This document shows positions 1-6,211 of a DNA stretch of 11,628 nt, one piece after another (position 1 is the first letter of the stretch; each line of letters opens with the position of its first letter). The notes beneath the pieces were generated by a model that worked only from the letters and a program-made list of their open reading frames with translations, ran no database searches and was not told where the DNA came from. Source of the DNA: an uncultured Methylococcaceae bacterium (GTDB lineage Bacteria > Pseudomonadota > Gammaproteobacteria > Methylococcales > Methylomonadaceae); NCBI GenBank assembly GCA_903939355.1, contig CAJAHC010000050.1:1-11628 (forward strand). The letters run 5' to 3'. The position numbers and the translations under genes are program-made.

Positions 1-318
1 GTTCTTAGTCTAGTTTAATAAGGAGATAAATAAGAGATTGAAGATTGTATTTATGGGCTTTACTGTTGAAAGGTACTTAGATAGAGATAAAAAATATTAA
101 TTTATTAATGGCCATAGTGCATGACATTTATACATAACTAACTGTTTATATGTAAAAACTTTAGTAAATACTTAATGAATCCCTTAACGGGTAAGTTTTT
201 TTAATTAGTGTGATTTCAGTTTAGATGCACAGTAAAAAACATTGATAATTGGATGCCAATAATCAACGGGATATTAGGTAGTAGTTGATATCCCTATAAG
301 GAGAAATTTAATCAAAGA
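1..318. other. Gene-poor AT-rich stretch with short inverted repeats
   Basis: No convincing coding region lies here. A Shine-Dalgarno-like AAGGAG at 20-25 precedes a possible 20-codon reading frame (TTG at 38 to TAA at 98-100, with an internal ATG at 53), too short to defend as a gene. A second AAGGAG at 298-303 has no start codon behind it. AAAAACTT at about 155-162 can pair with AAGTTTTT at 194-201, a run of Ts follows, and this could be a weak terminator of a gene to the left. A stronger inverted-repeat pair at 262-294 is listed separately. Confidence 0.6.
262..294. repeat. Two overlapping, mutually exclusive inverted repeats
   Basis: ATCAAC (262-267) is complementary to GTTGAT (284-289), and GGGATAT (268-274) is complementary to ATATCCC (288-294). 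The right arms share 288-289, so the two stems cannot both form completely. No T-tract follows on either strand, so a simple intrinsic terminator is unlikely. The element lies downstream of the small minus-strand gene. It may be a protein-binding site, an RNA 3' structure or chance in AT-rich DNA. Confidence 0.45.
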
Positions 319-528
319 TTAACAAGTTATTCGATATTGTTTTTTTTGACGTTGTTCATAAATTAAAATACCACCTCCAATAGCTTCTTCCATTATAGAA
401 GCAATACCAAAATCAGGATGCTCAATGGAATGAATCAACACATTGATATTGTGTCTTTTTGTATTGATGATGTTTGATTCATCAAGAATATAGTCAAGTT
501 GTTGGTCATCTATTTGTTGAATTTTCAT
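319..528 (-). CDS. Small hypothetical protein, 69 aa
   Basis: I do not recognise this protein. It is a short soluble sequence with no signal peptide or membrane segment: a charged, Gln/Asp/Ile-rich N-terminal half, then a central HPDFGIASIMEEA stretch, a glycine-rich GGGILIYE turn and a basic tail ending in Cys. The alternation of charged and aliphatic residues looks protein-like rather than random. No good Shine-Dalgarno sequence precedes the ATG (the upstream minus strand reads AAATGTAAATAACA), which lowers confidence. It is transcribed away from the two-component genes and shares the 213-bp spacer with them, so it could be a target of that system, but nothing in the sequence proves this. 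Its stop codon lies in a small TTAATC/GATTAA inverted repeat. Confidence 0.5.
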   Translation of the reverse strand: MKIQQIDDQQLDYILDESNIINTKRHNINVLIHSIEHPDFGIASIMEEAIGGGILIYEQRQKKQYRITC

Positions 529-614
529 TGTTATTTACATTTCATAACTTAAAGCACAAATTGTAGTTTATGTTTAAAAAACTGCTGAAAAATAGGGAGC
601 TATTTGAGTGGTAG

Positions 615-644
615 TTATCAAATAACATTGCAACTTATTATAAT
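615..644 (+). promoter_or_regulatory. Candidate sigma-70 promoter of the kinase-regulator pair
   Basis: A perfect TATAAT (639-644) follows TTATCA (615-620, four of six matches to TTGACA) with an 18-bp spacer. The -35 box overlaps a small inverted repeat, GTTAT-caa-ATAAC (614-626), which could be an operator. Transcription would start near 651, inside the 8-bp tandem repeat, giving a leader of about 90 nt before the kinase start. This is a sequence match only. Confidence 0.4.
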
Positions 645-679
645 TTTGGTGTTTTGGTGTTTTGGTGTTTTGGTGTTTT
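644..679 (+). repeat. Tandem repeat of the 8-bp unit TTTTGGTG, four copies plus TTTT
   Basis: Four perfect copies of TTTTGGTG lie at 644-651, 652-659, 660-667 and 668-675, followed by a T-run. The array starts at the last base of the candidate -10 box and ends 62 bp before the kinase start codon. Perfect short tandem repeats can gain or lose units through slipped-strand mispairing. Here that would change the leader RNA or promoter spacing rather than a reading frame. Confidence 0.9.
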
Positions 680-741
680 TATAGGGTTTATGGACTATTA
701 TTCACAAAATGTCTTTATTAACATTACGAAATGTATAAGCC

Positions 742-2004
742 ATGTCAACTGAGATTCATGAGAGTAAAAAGAATGAAATTTCTCGAAAAAAAGATGAGAA
801 GTTGCTCAGTCAGCACAATGAGTCTGATAGAAAAAAATGCAATGTAGATTTTGAGTTGCAGAATAAGGATATAAAGCAATCAGATGAGGAAGCGGAGGCC
901 AGGCTTAATGCTATTGTTAATGCATCGATAGATGGAATTATCAACTTTGACAGGGTAGGCAATATATTGTCTATAAATAAAGCAGGAATAAACATTTTTG
1001 GTTACAGTGAAGAGGAGCTTATTGGTCACTCTCTTAATAGACTACTCTTGTTTGAGAAGAGAGAAAAAAAGCATGTTGATATAAAAAGTTATTTGAGAGA
1101 CAAGTTACCTAGTGGTATTGGTTTAATACCTGGAATTCATGGGCTATGCAAAGATGGATCTACTGTATTTTTGGATATTTCATTAGTGAAATATTCAGTA
1201 ACTGGAAAAGATTGTTATGTAAGTATATTACGTGATGTTGGTTTTCGTATAAAACAGAAGCAACAAGAGAAGGACAATTTAGAAGAACTCGCTAAAATTG
1301 CCCATTTTTGTCTAATTGGCGAGAAAGGGGTGGGCATAGTTCATGAAATTAATCAGCCGCTGACAGCAATTGTTAATTATACATATGCGCTTTTACGATT
1401 TATTGACGCAAAAAAACCAAATTTTGAGCAAATTCGTGAAACATTACATAAGATAAATCAACAGACTCTTAAAGCGAGGCAGATAGTTCAACACACGAAA
1501 GATTTTGTTCGTCAGCCAAAGTTATATCGTGTGGATAAAAATATCAATGCATTGGTTGAAGATACGCTCAGTTTATGTGTCAATGATTTTAGGCAAGGCG
1601 ATATAAAAGTAAAAATCGAGTTGGCAAAAAATATTCCAGATGTTGTTATAGATGACGTTCAAATTGAACAGGTTTTATTAAACTTATTGAGAAATAGTAT
1701 TGAAGCTTTGCAGGATGTAAAGAAAAAAACACAACGACATTTATCTGTTCAAAGTCATTTAATCAATGTGAATTATATGGAGATAAGAATAAAGGATAAT
1801 GGTATAGGGATTAATGAAGCACAGAAAAAAAAGATACTAAGTCCGTTTTATTCTACAAAGCGAGATGGCATGGGCATTGGTTTGTCAATTAGTCGTTTGA
1901 TTATAGAAGCGCATGATGGAGTGTTTCATTTCAATAGTAAGTCCAAAAAAGGTTCCACTTTTTATTTCACGCTACCGGTAAAAGGAAAGTTGAGTGACGG
2001 TTAA
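742..2004 (+). CDS. PAS-domain sensor histidine kinase, FixL-like, soluble
   Basis: This 420-residue protein is predicted to sense a cytoplasmic signal, phosphorylate itself on a histidine and pass the phosphate to the response regulator encoded next. Residues 1-51 are hydrophilic and lysine/glutamate-rich. Residues 52-168 form one PAS domain (NIFGYSEEELIG; KDGSTVF at 137-143). A HisKA-type helix carries the phosphoacceptor H201 in HEINQPLTAI. The ATPase domain has an N-box with N314 and N318, a G1 box DNGIGI from D352, an F-box SPFYSTK (367-373) and a G2 box GMGIGLS (376-382). There are no membrane helices. The arrangement matches FixL/NtrB-like kinases. H111 falls close to the haem-ligand position of FixL, but the distal arginine is not conserved (proline nearby), so oxygen sensing is unproven. 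No strong Shine-Dalgarno precedes the ATG. The 3' end overlaps the regulator by 11 nt. Confidence 0.92.
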   Translation: MSTEIHESKKNEISRKKDEKLLSQHNESDRKKCNVDFELQNKDIKQSDEEAEARLNAIVNASIDGIINFDRVGNILSINKAGINIFGYSEEELIGHSLNRLLLFEKREKKHVDIKSYLRDKLPSGIGLIPGIHGLCKDGSTVFLDISLVKYSVTGKDCYVSILRDVGFRIKQKQQEKDNLEELAKIAHFCLIGEKGVGIVHEINQPLTAIVNYTYALLRFIDAKKPNFEQIRETLHKINQQTLKARQIVQHTKDFVRQPKLYRVDKNINALVEDTLSLCVNDFRQGDIKVKIELAKNIPDVVIDDVQIEQVLLNLLRNSIEALQDVKKKTQRHLSVQSHLINVNYMEIRIKDNGIGINEAQKKKILSPFYSTKRDGMGIGLSISRLIIEAHDGVFHFNSKSKKGSTFYFTLPVKGKLSDG

Positions 2005-2623
2005 TAAAATGGATGCTTTAGTATATTTGATTGATGACGAGTTTTCTGTACGTGATTCTTTAACACTTGTGTTGGAATCAGGGGGGCTTAGGGTTAAAAG
2101 TTTTGAGTCAGCCGAGGATTTTCTTAAACACTATAATAATGAGTATCCAAGTTGTTTAATTTTGGATGTTAAAATGCCTTGTATGAGTGGGCTTGAACTG
2201 CAGGAGGAGTTATTAAAAAGAAATATTTCTATCCCTATTATTTTTATCAGTGGTCATGCCGGAATATCCCAATCAGCAAAAGCATTTAGAGCAGGCGCGG
2301 TTGATTTTTTAGAAAAACCGTTTGATCACGAAGTGTTATTGGCCCGTATTACAGAAGTTATACAAAAAAATATTGAATACAGGTGGCGTCTTAAAGTTCA
2401 TTTTGAATTAGAAAATCGTCATTATTGTTTAACGGAGCGTGAAAGAGAAGTACTAACCTTAATTTCTGAAGGATCCTCAAATAAAGAAGCAGCAAATTTA
2501 CTAGGTATAAGTAGCAGAACTGTTGAGGCACATAGGGCCCGTATTATGAAAAAAATGGAGGTAGACAGTTTTGTCGATTTGGTAATGTTGACACATTTTA
2601 ATATATTAAACGAAAGAGGTTGA
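1994..2623 (+). CDS. FixJ/NarL-type response regulator
   Basis: This 209-residue DNA-binding regulator is the likely partner of the preceding kinase. The receiver domain (about 8-125) has acidic D14/D15, phosphoacceptor D58 in LILDVKMP, S86 and K108 in FLEKPF. A LuxR-type helix-turn-helix follows at about 144-205, beginning LTEREREVL and including NKEAANLLGISSRTVEAHRARI. This order and length fit FixJ/TtrR-like regulators. The GTG at 1994 is preceded by AAAGGA (1981-1986) at 7-nt spacing, so I prefer it to the in-frame ATG at 2009, which would remove five residues. The 11-nt overlap with the kinase suggests translational coupling. Target promoters cannot be inferred. The gene symbol is left blank because the genuine fixJ role is not shown. 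Confidence 0.93.
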   Translation: MTVNKMDALVYLIDDEFSVRDSLTLVLESGGLRVKSFESAEDFLKHYNNEYPSCLILDVKMPCMSGLELQEELLKRNISIPIIFISGHAGISQSAKAFRAGAVDFLEKPFDHEVLLARITEVIQKNIEYRWRLKVHFELENRHYCLTEREREVLTLISEGSSNKEAANLLGISSRTVEAHRARIMKKMEVDSFVDLVMLTHFNILNERG

Positions 2624-2742
2624 TTCTCTGAGTGCCCTGTTCCGTCGCTAGCATTTATTGAGTATATCTTATGGGTTTATTATAAATTTCGTAACTATTG
2701 TCATTGAATGATTAAGGTCTTTTCAAGGTAAAGGTTGTTTTT

Positions 2743-2754
2743 GCAGTATACTGC
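2743..2754. promoter_or_regulatory. Perfect 12-bp palindrome upstream of rhlE
   Basis: GCAGTATACTGC is a perfect palindrome with no spacer, 71 bp before the helicase start codon. It contains TATACT (2747-2752), a fair -10 hexamer, although no good -35 box sits at 16-18 bp upstream. It may be a dimeric repressor site over a promoter. No known regulator is recognised. Confidence 0.4.
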
Positions 2755-2771
2755 TGTTTTACAACTTATTT

Positions 2772-2801
2772 TTAGAATCATGCAGATCTTTATGATTTTG
2801 A
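2772..2801 (+). promoter_or_regulatory. Leader hairpin just before the rhlE ribosome-binding site
   Basis: TTAGAATCAT (2772-2781) pairs with ATGATTTTGA (2792-2801) in a 10-bp stem that includes two G-U pairs, with an uninterrupted six-pair core AATCAT/ATGATT and a 10-nt loop. The stem ends 12 nt before the Shine-Dalgarno. A structure there could affect ribosome access or be a helicase substrate. This is base pairing by eye with no energy calculation. Confidence 0.4.
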
Positions 2802-2813
2802 ATGAATTTTACC

Positions 2814-2818
2814 AGAGG
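2814..2818 (+). promoter_or_regulatory. Ribosome-binding site that sets the rhlE start
   Basis: AGAGG is followed after 7 nt by the ATG at 2826. The in-frame ATG at 2802 lacks such a site and would add eight residues not expected in RhlE proteins, whose N-terminus resembles MSFxxLGL. This favours 2826. Confidence 0.8.
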
Positions 2819-2825
2819 TTATTTA

Positions 2826-4145
2826 ATGTCTTTTGTTCAGCTCGGCTTAATCGAGGAGCTTCTTAAATCCGTAGCCGATCAAGGTTACATTACACCTACA
2901 CCGGTACAACAAAAAGCTATTCCACTGATTCTTGAAGGCAAGGATGTCTTGGCTGGTGCACAAACTGGCACAGGGAAAACAGCCAGTTTTACGTTGCCAT
3001 TACTGCAACGTTTGTTTACGAACTACGATCCTCATCAAAAGCCTCGACGCATTCGTGGCCTTATATTAGTTCCTACACGAGAATTGGCCGCACAAGTCTA
3101 TGAAAGTGTTGTAAGTTATGGTGCACATTTGCCATTACATGTGGAATCAGTTGTCGGGGGCGCCAGTGTGGGTATCCAGACTCGTCAATTAAGACGAGGT
3201 TGCGATATCGTAGTTGCAACACCGGGACGTTTGATTGATCATGTAAAACAGCGCAATATTAATCTAGCTAACATAGAAATACTGGTGCTGGATGAAGCGG
3301 ACCGTATGATGGATATGGGTTTTTTGCCGGATATTAAGCAAATTATGGCGCTGATTCCTAAAAAGCGTCAGAGCTTGTTGTTTTCGGCTACCGTGCCGAA
3401 TGCAATCAAATCACTAGCTGCACAATTATTAAATAACCCAGTTGAAGTTGAAGTTGCCAAGCAAAATGCCACCGCTGAAAATGTCTCAGAACGCGTTTAT
3501 GGTATAGATCGCGAGCATAAGCGTGCACTATTATCTTACCTGATTGGTAGCAATAACTGGAAACAAGTGCTGGTTTTTGTGCGAACCAAGCATGGTGCCG
3601 ATCGCTTGGAAAAGCAATTAATTGAAGATGGCATACGCACGGCAGCCTTGCATGGGGATAAAACTCAGGGTGCCCGTAACAAGGCATTGGAATACTTTAA
3701 GACAGGCAAGGTATCCGTTTTGGTGGCAACCGATATTGCTGCGCGTGGTTTGGATATTGATGACTTACCGCATGTGGTGAATTTTGATTTACCGCAAGTG
3801 CCGGAAGATTATATTCATCGTATCGGTCGAACTGGTCGTGCGGGCTCAAGCGGTGAAGCTTTATCATTGGTATGCCCTGAAGAAGCTTATTATTTGGTTG
3901 AAATTGAGAAACTACTCAAGCGGCAGATTCCACGTGTTGCTGATACGGGTTATGAGCCGGTTTCGTTAAAGCTGATTGATGCACCTAAAAAAAATGCAGC
4001 TAATAAGGATACGGGTAAAAAAGATATGCGACATACTAAAAAACCAACTGCCCGTGGCGCTAAAGTAGCTGACAATAAGCGAACTGATAGTAAGCGTGTC
4101 GAATCAAGAGGTAAGGGAAGGTCAGGTTCACGGCGAAATGATTAA
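2826..4145 (+). CDS. rhlE: ATP-dependent RNA helicase, DEAD-box, RhlE subfamily
   Basis: This 439-residue cytoplasmic helicase unwinds short RNA duplexes using ATP; RhlE-type proteins act in ribosome assembly, RNA decay and cold tolerance. All core motifs are intact: Q motif around [10 protein letters not shown] (20-29), Walker A AQTGTGKT (45-52), PTRELAAQ (83-90), TPGRLIDH (132-139), DEAD (156-159), SAT (187-189), FVRTK (251-255), [12 protein letters not shown] (301-312) and [10 protein letters not shown] (331-340). The opening residues and motif wording fit RhlE better than DbpA, SrmB or DeaD. The tail from about 386 is rich in Lys, Arg, Ser and Gly and has no fold, as usual for RNA-binding tails in this family. 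It has its own leader with a palindrome and hairpin, and the next gene is convergent, so it is probably monocistronic. Confidence 0.95.
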   Translation: MSFVQLGLIEELLKSVADQGYITPTPVQQKAIPLILEGKDVLAGAQTGTGKTASFTLPLLQRLFTNYDPHQKPRRIRGLILVPTRELAAQVYESVVSYGAHLPLHVESVVGGASVGIQTRQLRRGCDIVVATPGRLIDHVKQRNINLANIEILVLDEADRMMDMGFLPDIKQIMALIPKKRQSLLFSATVPNAIKSLAAQLLNNPVEVEVAKQNATAENVSERVYGIDREHKRALLSYLIGSNNWKQVLVFVRTKHGADRLEKQLIEDGIRTAALHGDKTQGARNKALEYFKTGKVSVLVATDIAARGLDIDDLPHVVNFDLPQVPEDYIHRIGRTGRAGSSGEALSLVCPEEAYYLVEIEKLLKRQIPRVADTGYEPVSLKLIDAPKKNAANKDTGKKDMRHTKKPTARGAKVADNKRTDSKRVESRGKGRSGSRRND

Positions 4146-4224
4146 GGTAGAGTGAAGATTCATTTGACTTAAATCAGAACAGGCTTTCCCTTACATATTT
4201 AAAATAAATAGGTTTAAAAATTAT

Positions 4225-4524
4225 TTACTCCTGAACCAGTATCCAAGGTTTAACCACGACCGCCCAAACAGTAGTGTCAGCTTTTAGCCACATAAGTGCT
4301 TGTTGATCTGATACGAGGGAGATTTGGTTGTTTTGCATCCATAGGGTAACTTGGTCTTTATTGTCTATAGAAAACTGGTAGGCAACATCGATTAAATCCA
4401 ATGACGATGCAACAAATACAGCTGAACCACTGGCAAAAAAACGTTGTAATTCGTTCCAAGCAATTTGCGATGTTTCGAGGTTGACTTTTACTCTGGCGAT
4501 ATCAACACTGTTTGATTCATTCAT
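4225..4524 (-). CDS. DUF2288 family protein, 99 aa
   Basis: The protein matches my recollection of the DUF2288 family, small soluble proteobacterial proteins of unknown function. Diagnostic features are an N-terminal LETSQIAWNELQRFFASG segment (about 16-33), SLDLIDVAYQFSIDN (41-55), a middle TLWMQNNQI and the C-terminal AVVVKPWILVQE that ends the protein, as is typical. The length of 99 residues is normal. No catalytic residues can be proposed. It is convergent with rhlE and divergent from the TPR gene, with about 80 bp on either side. The minus strand lacks a clear Shine-Dalgarno. The family assignment is from memory of conserved motifs. Confidence 0.8.
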   Translation of the reverse strand: MNESNSVDIARVKVNLETSQIAWNELQRFFASGSAVFVASSLDLIDVAYQFSIDNKDQVTLWMQNNQISLVSDQQALMWLKADTTVWAVVVKPWILVQE

Positions 4525-4544
4525 GGTTAAAATATTTAATGGCG

Positions 4545-4572
4545 TCGTTAATTAGAGCTGTTATTCTATAAT
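4545..4572 (+). promoter_or_regulatory. Candidate promoter of the TPR gene
   Basis: A consensus TATAAT occurs at 4567-4572, 38 bp before the start codon at 4611. The best -35 candidate, TCGTTA at 4545-4550 with a 16-bp spacer, is poor. The strong ribosome-binding site CAGGAG (4596-4601) lies between this promoter and the ATG. Confidence 0.4.
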
Positions 4573-4610
4573 AATTCCACCAATAACAATTTAGTCAGGA
4601 GTAAAAATTA

Positions 4611-5402
4611 ATGTCTTTGTTAGCATCATTCAGCAAAAAGTCAAAACTTAATGCATCCATTAAACAAACTGCACAGGCACGTAAAAGTGAAGGCAGTAAA
4701 GCTGATGGCTTATTTAAAGCCTCTTATCAAGGTTACGCAGATGTTTTACTTGATGATCCGATTCGTGCTGATGCCTTATATAATTGGGGTTTTGCTTTAT
4801 TGCATCAGGCACAAATCAAAACAGGTGAGGAGGCGGCTAAAATTTTCCAGGATGCCATTAATAAGTTTGCTTTTTGTATGTTGATTAATCCTAATTATTT
4901 AGGTGCTGCAATCAATAGTGGCGTTGCCTATATGGATTTTGCCAGACTTAAAAAAGTAATGCCGCATGATAAGTTATATGAGATGGCAAAAAAACAATTT
5001 GAAAGTGCTAATGCCATTCAAGCAGGAACAGCCTCTTATAATCTGGCGTGTATTTACGGACTTAGAGGCGATAAAGCTGCTTGTTTAAAAGCTTTGGAGG
5101 AGGCTGTAAATAAGGCTACTTTACCAGAAGTCAGCGATATCATGGATGATCCAGATATGGCTAGTGTTAAAGCACAGGATTGGTTCATAGAGTTTATTGA
5201 AACATTAAATAATAAAGTTGAAGTAGAACCCGAGGTTAAAGAAGTCGTTGTAGATCCCACCTCTTCGAAATGGAAGTTGGCTGAAAGAAAATTTACCGTG
5301 GAAGAAGAAGTTGACGCTGAACCAGAAGCGATTATTGAAGAGCGTGCTTCGGAGAATGACGCTTCGCCGGAAGAAACTACTACAGAACAAGAAAGCAAAT
5401 AA
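4611..5402 (+). CDS. TPR-repeat protein with acidic C-terminal tail
   Basis: This 263-residue protein is predicted to be a soluble protein-binding scaffold; its partner is unknown. Residues 1-35 are basic and polar without a signal peptide. From about 36 to 200 it is helical, with TPR-like pairs: YQGYADVLLDDPIRADALYNWGFALL in parts around 39-64, FAFCMLINPNYLGAAINSGVAYMDFA around 86-111, and ASYNLACIYGLRGDKAACLKALEEAV around 141-166. The last resembles the TPR end-of-group form, followed by a DDPDMASVKAQDWF segment. Residues 203-263 are low-complexity, rich in Glu, Val, Ala and Thr, and probably disordered. The start is supported by CAGGAG 9 nt upstream. It stands alone between two minus-strand genes. 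I do not recognise a named family. Confidence 0.8.
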   Translation: MSLLASFSKKSKLNASIKQTAQARKSEGSKADGLFKASYQGYADVLLDDPIRADALYNWGFALLHQAQIKTGEEAAKIFQDAINKFAFCMLINPNYLGAAINSGVAYMDFARLKKVMPHDKLYEMAKKQFESANAIQAGTASYNLACIYGLRGDKAACLKALEEAVNKATLPEVSDIMDDPDMASVKAQDWFIEFIETLNNKVEVEPEVKEVVVDPTSSKWKLAERKFTVEEEVDAEPEAIIEERASENDASPEETTTEQESK

Positions 5403-5416
5403 TGCCATAATTTTTT

Positions 5417-5442
5417 GAGGGAGCTGGATTAGCCGCTTCCTC
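5417..5442. terminator. Hairpin between convergent genes, doubtful terminator
   Basis: GAGGGAGC (5417-5424) pairs with GCTTCCTC (5435-5442) in eight base pairs including one G-U, with a 10-nt loop. It sits between the ends of the TPR gene and the convergent DUF1415 gene, where a shared terminator is expected. No T-tract follows the stem on either strand, so it could instead be a processed 3' end structure. Confidence 0.35.
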
Positions 5443-5456
5443 TATCATCGGAGTGT

Positions 5457-6017
5457 TTAAACCATCTTAAGTGGATAGCACCCAGCTAATAAGGACTGTA
5501 TTTTAGTAAGCCCCAGTTCACGTAATGATTTGATGTTTTTCTGAGGGATGTTTTCAGGATGTGGGTAGCTAGCTAGAGCCAGCTCAATACTACTTTCTCG
5601 TAATAAATGTAACATCGGATACGGTGAGCGATTGGTGTAATTGGCTGGATCGTCTTCTTTGGCGCCTTCAAAACAGTAATCGGGATGAAAGCTTGCTAAC
5701 TGGTAAATACCTTCATAGTCTTGTTCAAGCAGTAAGGCCTCTGCAAGCTCAAGAAAGTCCAGATAATCATCAAATGAGATAAACGCATTATCATAAATCA
5801 CTAATGTGGTTTCAATATCAGGGTCGATATTTAAGCGATCACACTCCAATAGTAAATTCAAAAGACATTTTTCAACATCTGTATCGTGGTTGGCGACGAA
5901 ATGAATACTTCCGCGATTAAGTTCACGTTTGGCAAACGGACATATATTGTGTTCGATAATGATGGTTTTTAGCCAGTTTTGGGTTGTTGTCACTAATTGT
6001 TGATCGTTATCGTTCAT
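5457..6017 (-). CDS. DUF1415 family protein, 186 aa
   Basis: The protein matches the DUF1415 family of soluble proteobacterial proteins of unknown function. Features are NICPFAKRE (24-32) near the N-terminus, ETTLVIYDNAF (69-79), a YLDFLELAEALL helix (85-96), LASFHPDYCFEGAKEDD (107-123) and NYTNRSPYPMLHLLRE (126-141). The cysteine in CPFAKRE and the His/Asp/Tyr cluster in the SFHPDYxFEG and NYTNRSPYP blocks look like an active or metal site, but no reaction is established to my knowledge. Length is typical. It is divergent from the SpmAB gene across a 194-bp spacer and convergent with the TPR gene. No clear Shine-Dalgarno precedes the ATG on the minus strand. Confidence 0.82.
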   Translation of the reverse strand: MNDNDQQLVTTTQNWLKTIIIEHNICPFAKRELNRGSIHFVANHDTDVEKCLLNLLLECDRLNIDPDIETTLVIYDNAFISFDDYLDFLELAEALLLEQDYEGIYQLASFHPDYCFEGAKEDDPANYTNRSPYPMLHLLRESSIELALASYPHPENIPQKNIKSLRELGLTKIQSLLAGCYPLKMV

Positions 6018-6057
6018 GTGGAGTCTTGGTTGCCGATTATGATAGATGGGTTATCGC

Positions 6058-6088
6058 TATAATGGCTGATTGTACAGGTATAATGGCT
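6058..6088. repeat. Direct repeat TATAATGGCT, two copies 21 bp apart
   Basis: TATAATGGCT occurs at 6058-6067 and 6079-6088, start to start 21 bp, two helical turns. Each copy contains a perfect -10 hexamer, but neither has a convincing -35 box. The pair may be tandem promoter elements or two sites for one regulator in the divergent spacer between the DUF1415 and SpmAB genes. Confidence 0.5.
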
Positions 6089-6126
6089 AGATAATGAAGC
6101 GGCAAGCGCTGTAAAGGTGCTTTATC

Positions 6127-6191
6127 AAGCTAACATTTTCCTTAAAGACAAGGCAAATTTCTGTTATAGGCAATAGAATAAGCTAACATTT
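6127..6191. repeat. Direct repeat AAGCTAACATTT, two copies 53 bp apart
   Basis: The 12-mer occurs perfectly at 6127-6138 and 6180-6191, the second ending 20 bp before the GTG of the SpmAB gene. With the TATAATGGCT pair, this spacer carries two sets of duplicated motifs. Function is unknown. Confidence 0.5.
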
Positions 6192-6211
6192 ACTCAATTT
6201 ATTTTACTAAC

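Noticed and set aside
38..100. Short 20-codon frame behind AAGGAG at 20-25
   Set aside because: It is too short, needs a TTG start at 12-nt spacing and has no supporting homology.
644..679. CRISPR-like array
   Set aside because: The repeats are 8 bp and directly abutting without spacers, so they are a microsatellite; no cas gene is present.
810..995. Minus-strand reading frame inside the kinase gene
   Set aside because: It is antisense to the PAS-coding region, has no ribosome-binding site and its Ser/Ile/Leu-rich composition is typical of a shadow frame.
2802..2825. ATG 2802 as the rhlE start
   Set aside because: The ATG at 2826 has AGAGG at good spacing and gives the usual RhlE N-terminus.
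3406..3687. Minus-strand frame of 93 codons within rhlE
   Set aside because: It is antisense to conserved helicase motifs; its composition is rich in His and Cys and unlike a real protein.
5054..5398. Minus-strand frame of 114 codons, Ser/Thr-rich
   Set aside because: It is the antisense of the low-complexity acidic tail of the TPR gene; the Ser-rich content is the reverse reading of Glu/Ala/Thr codons.
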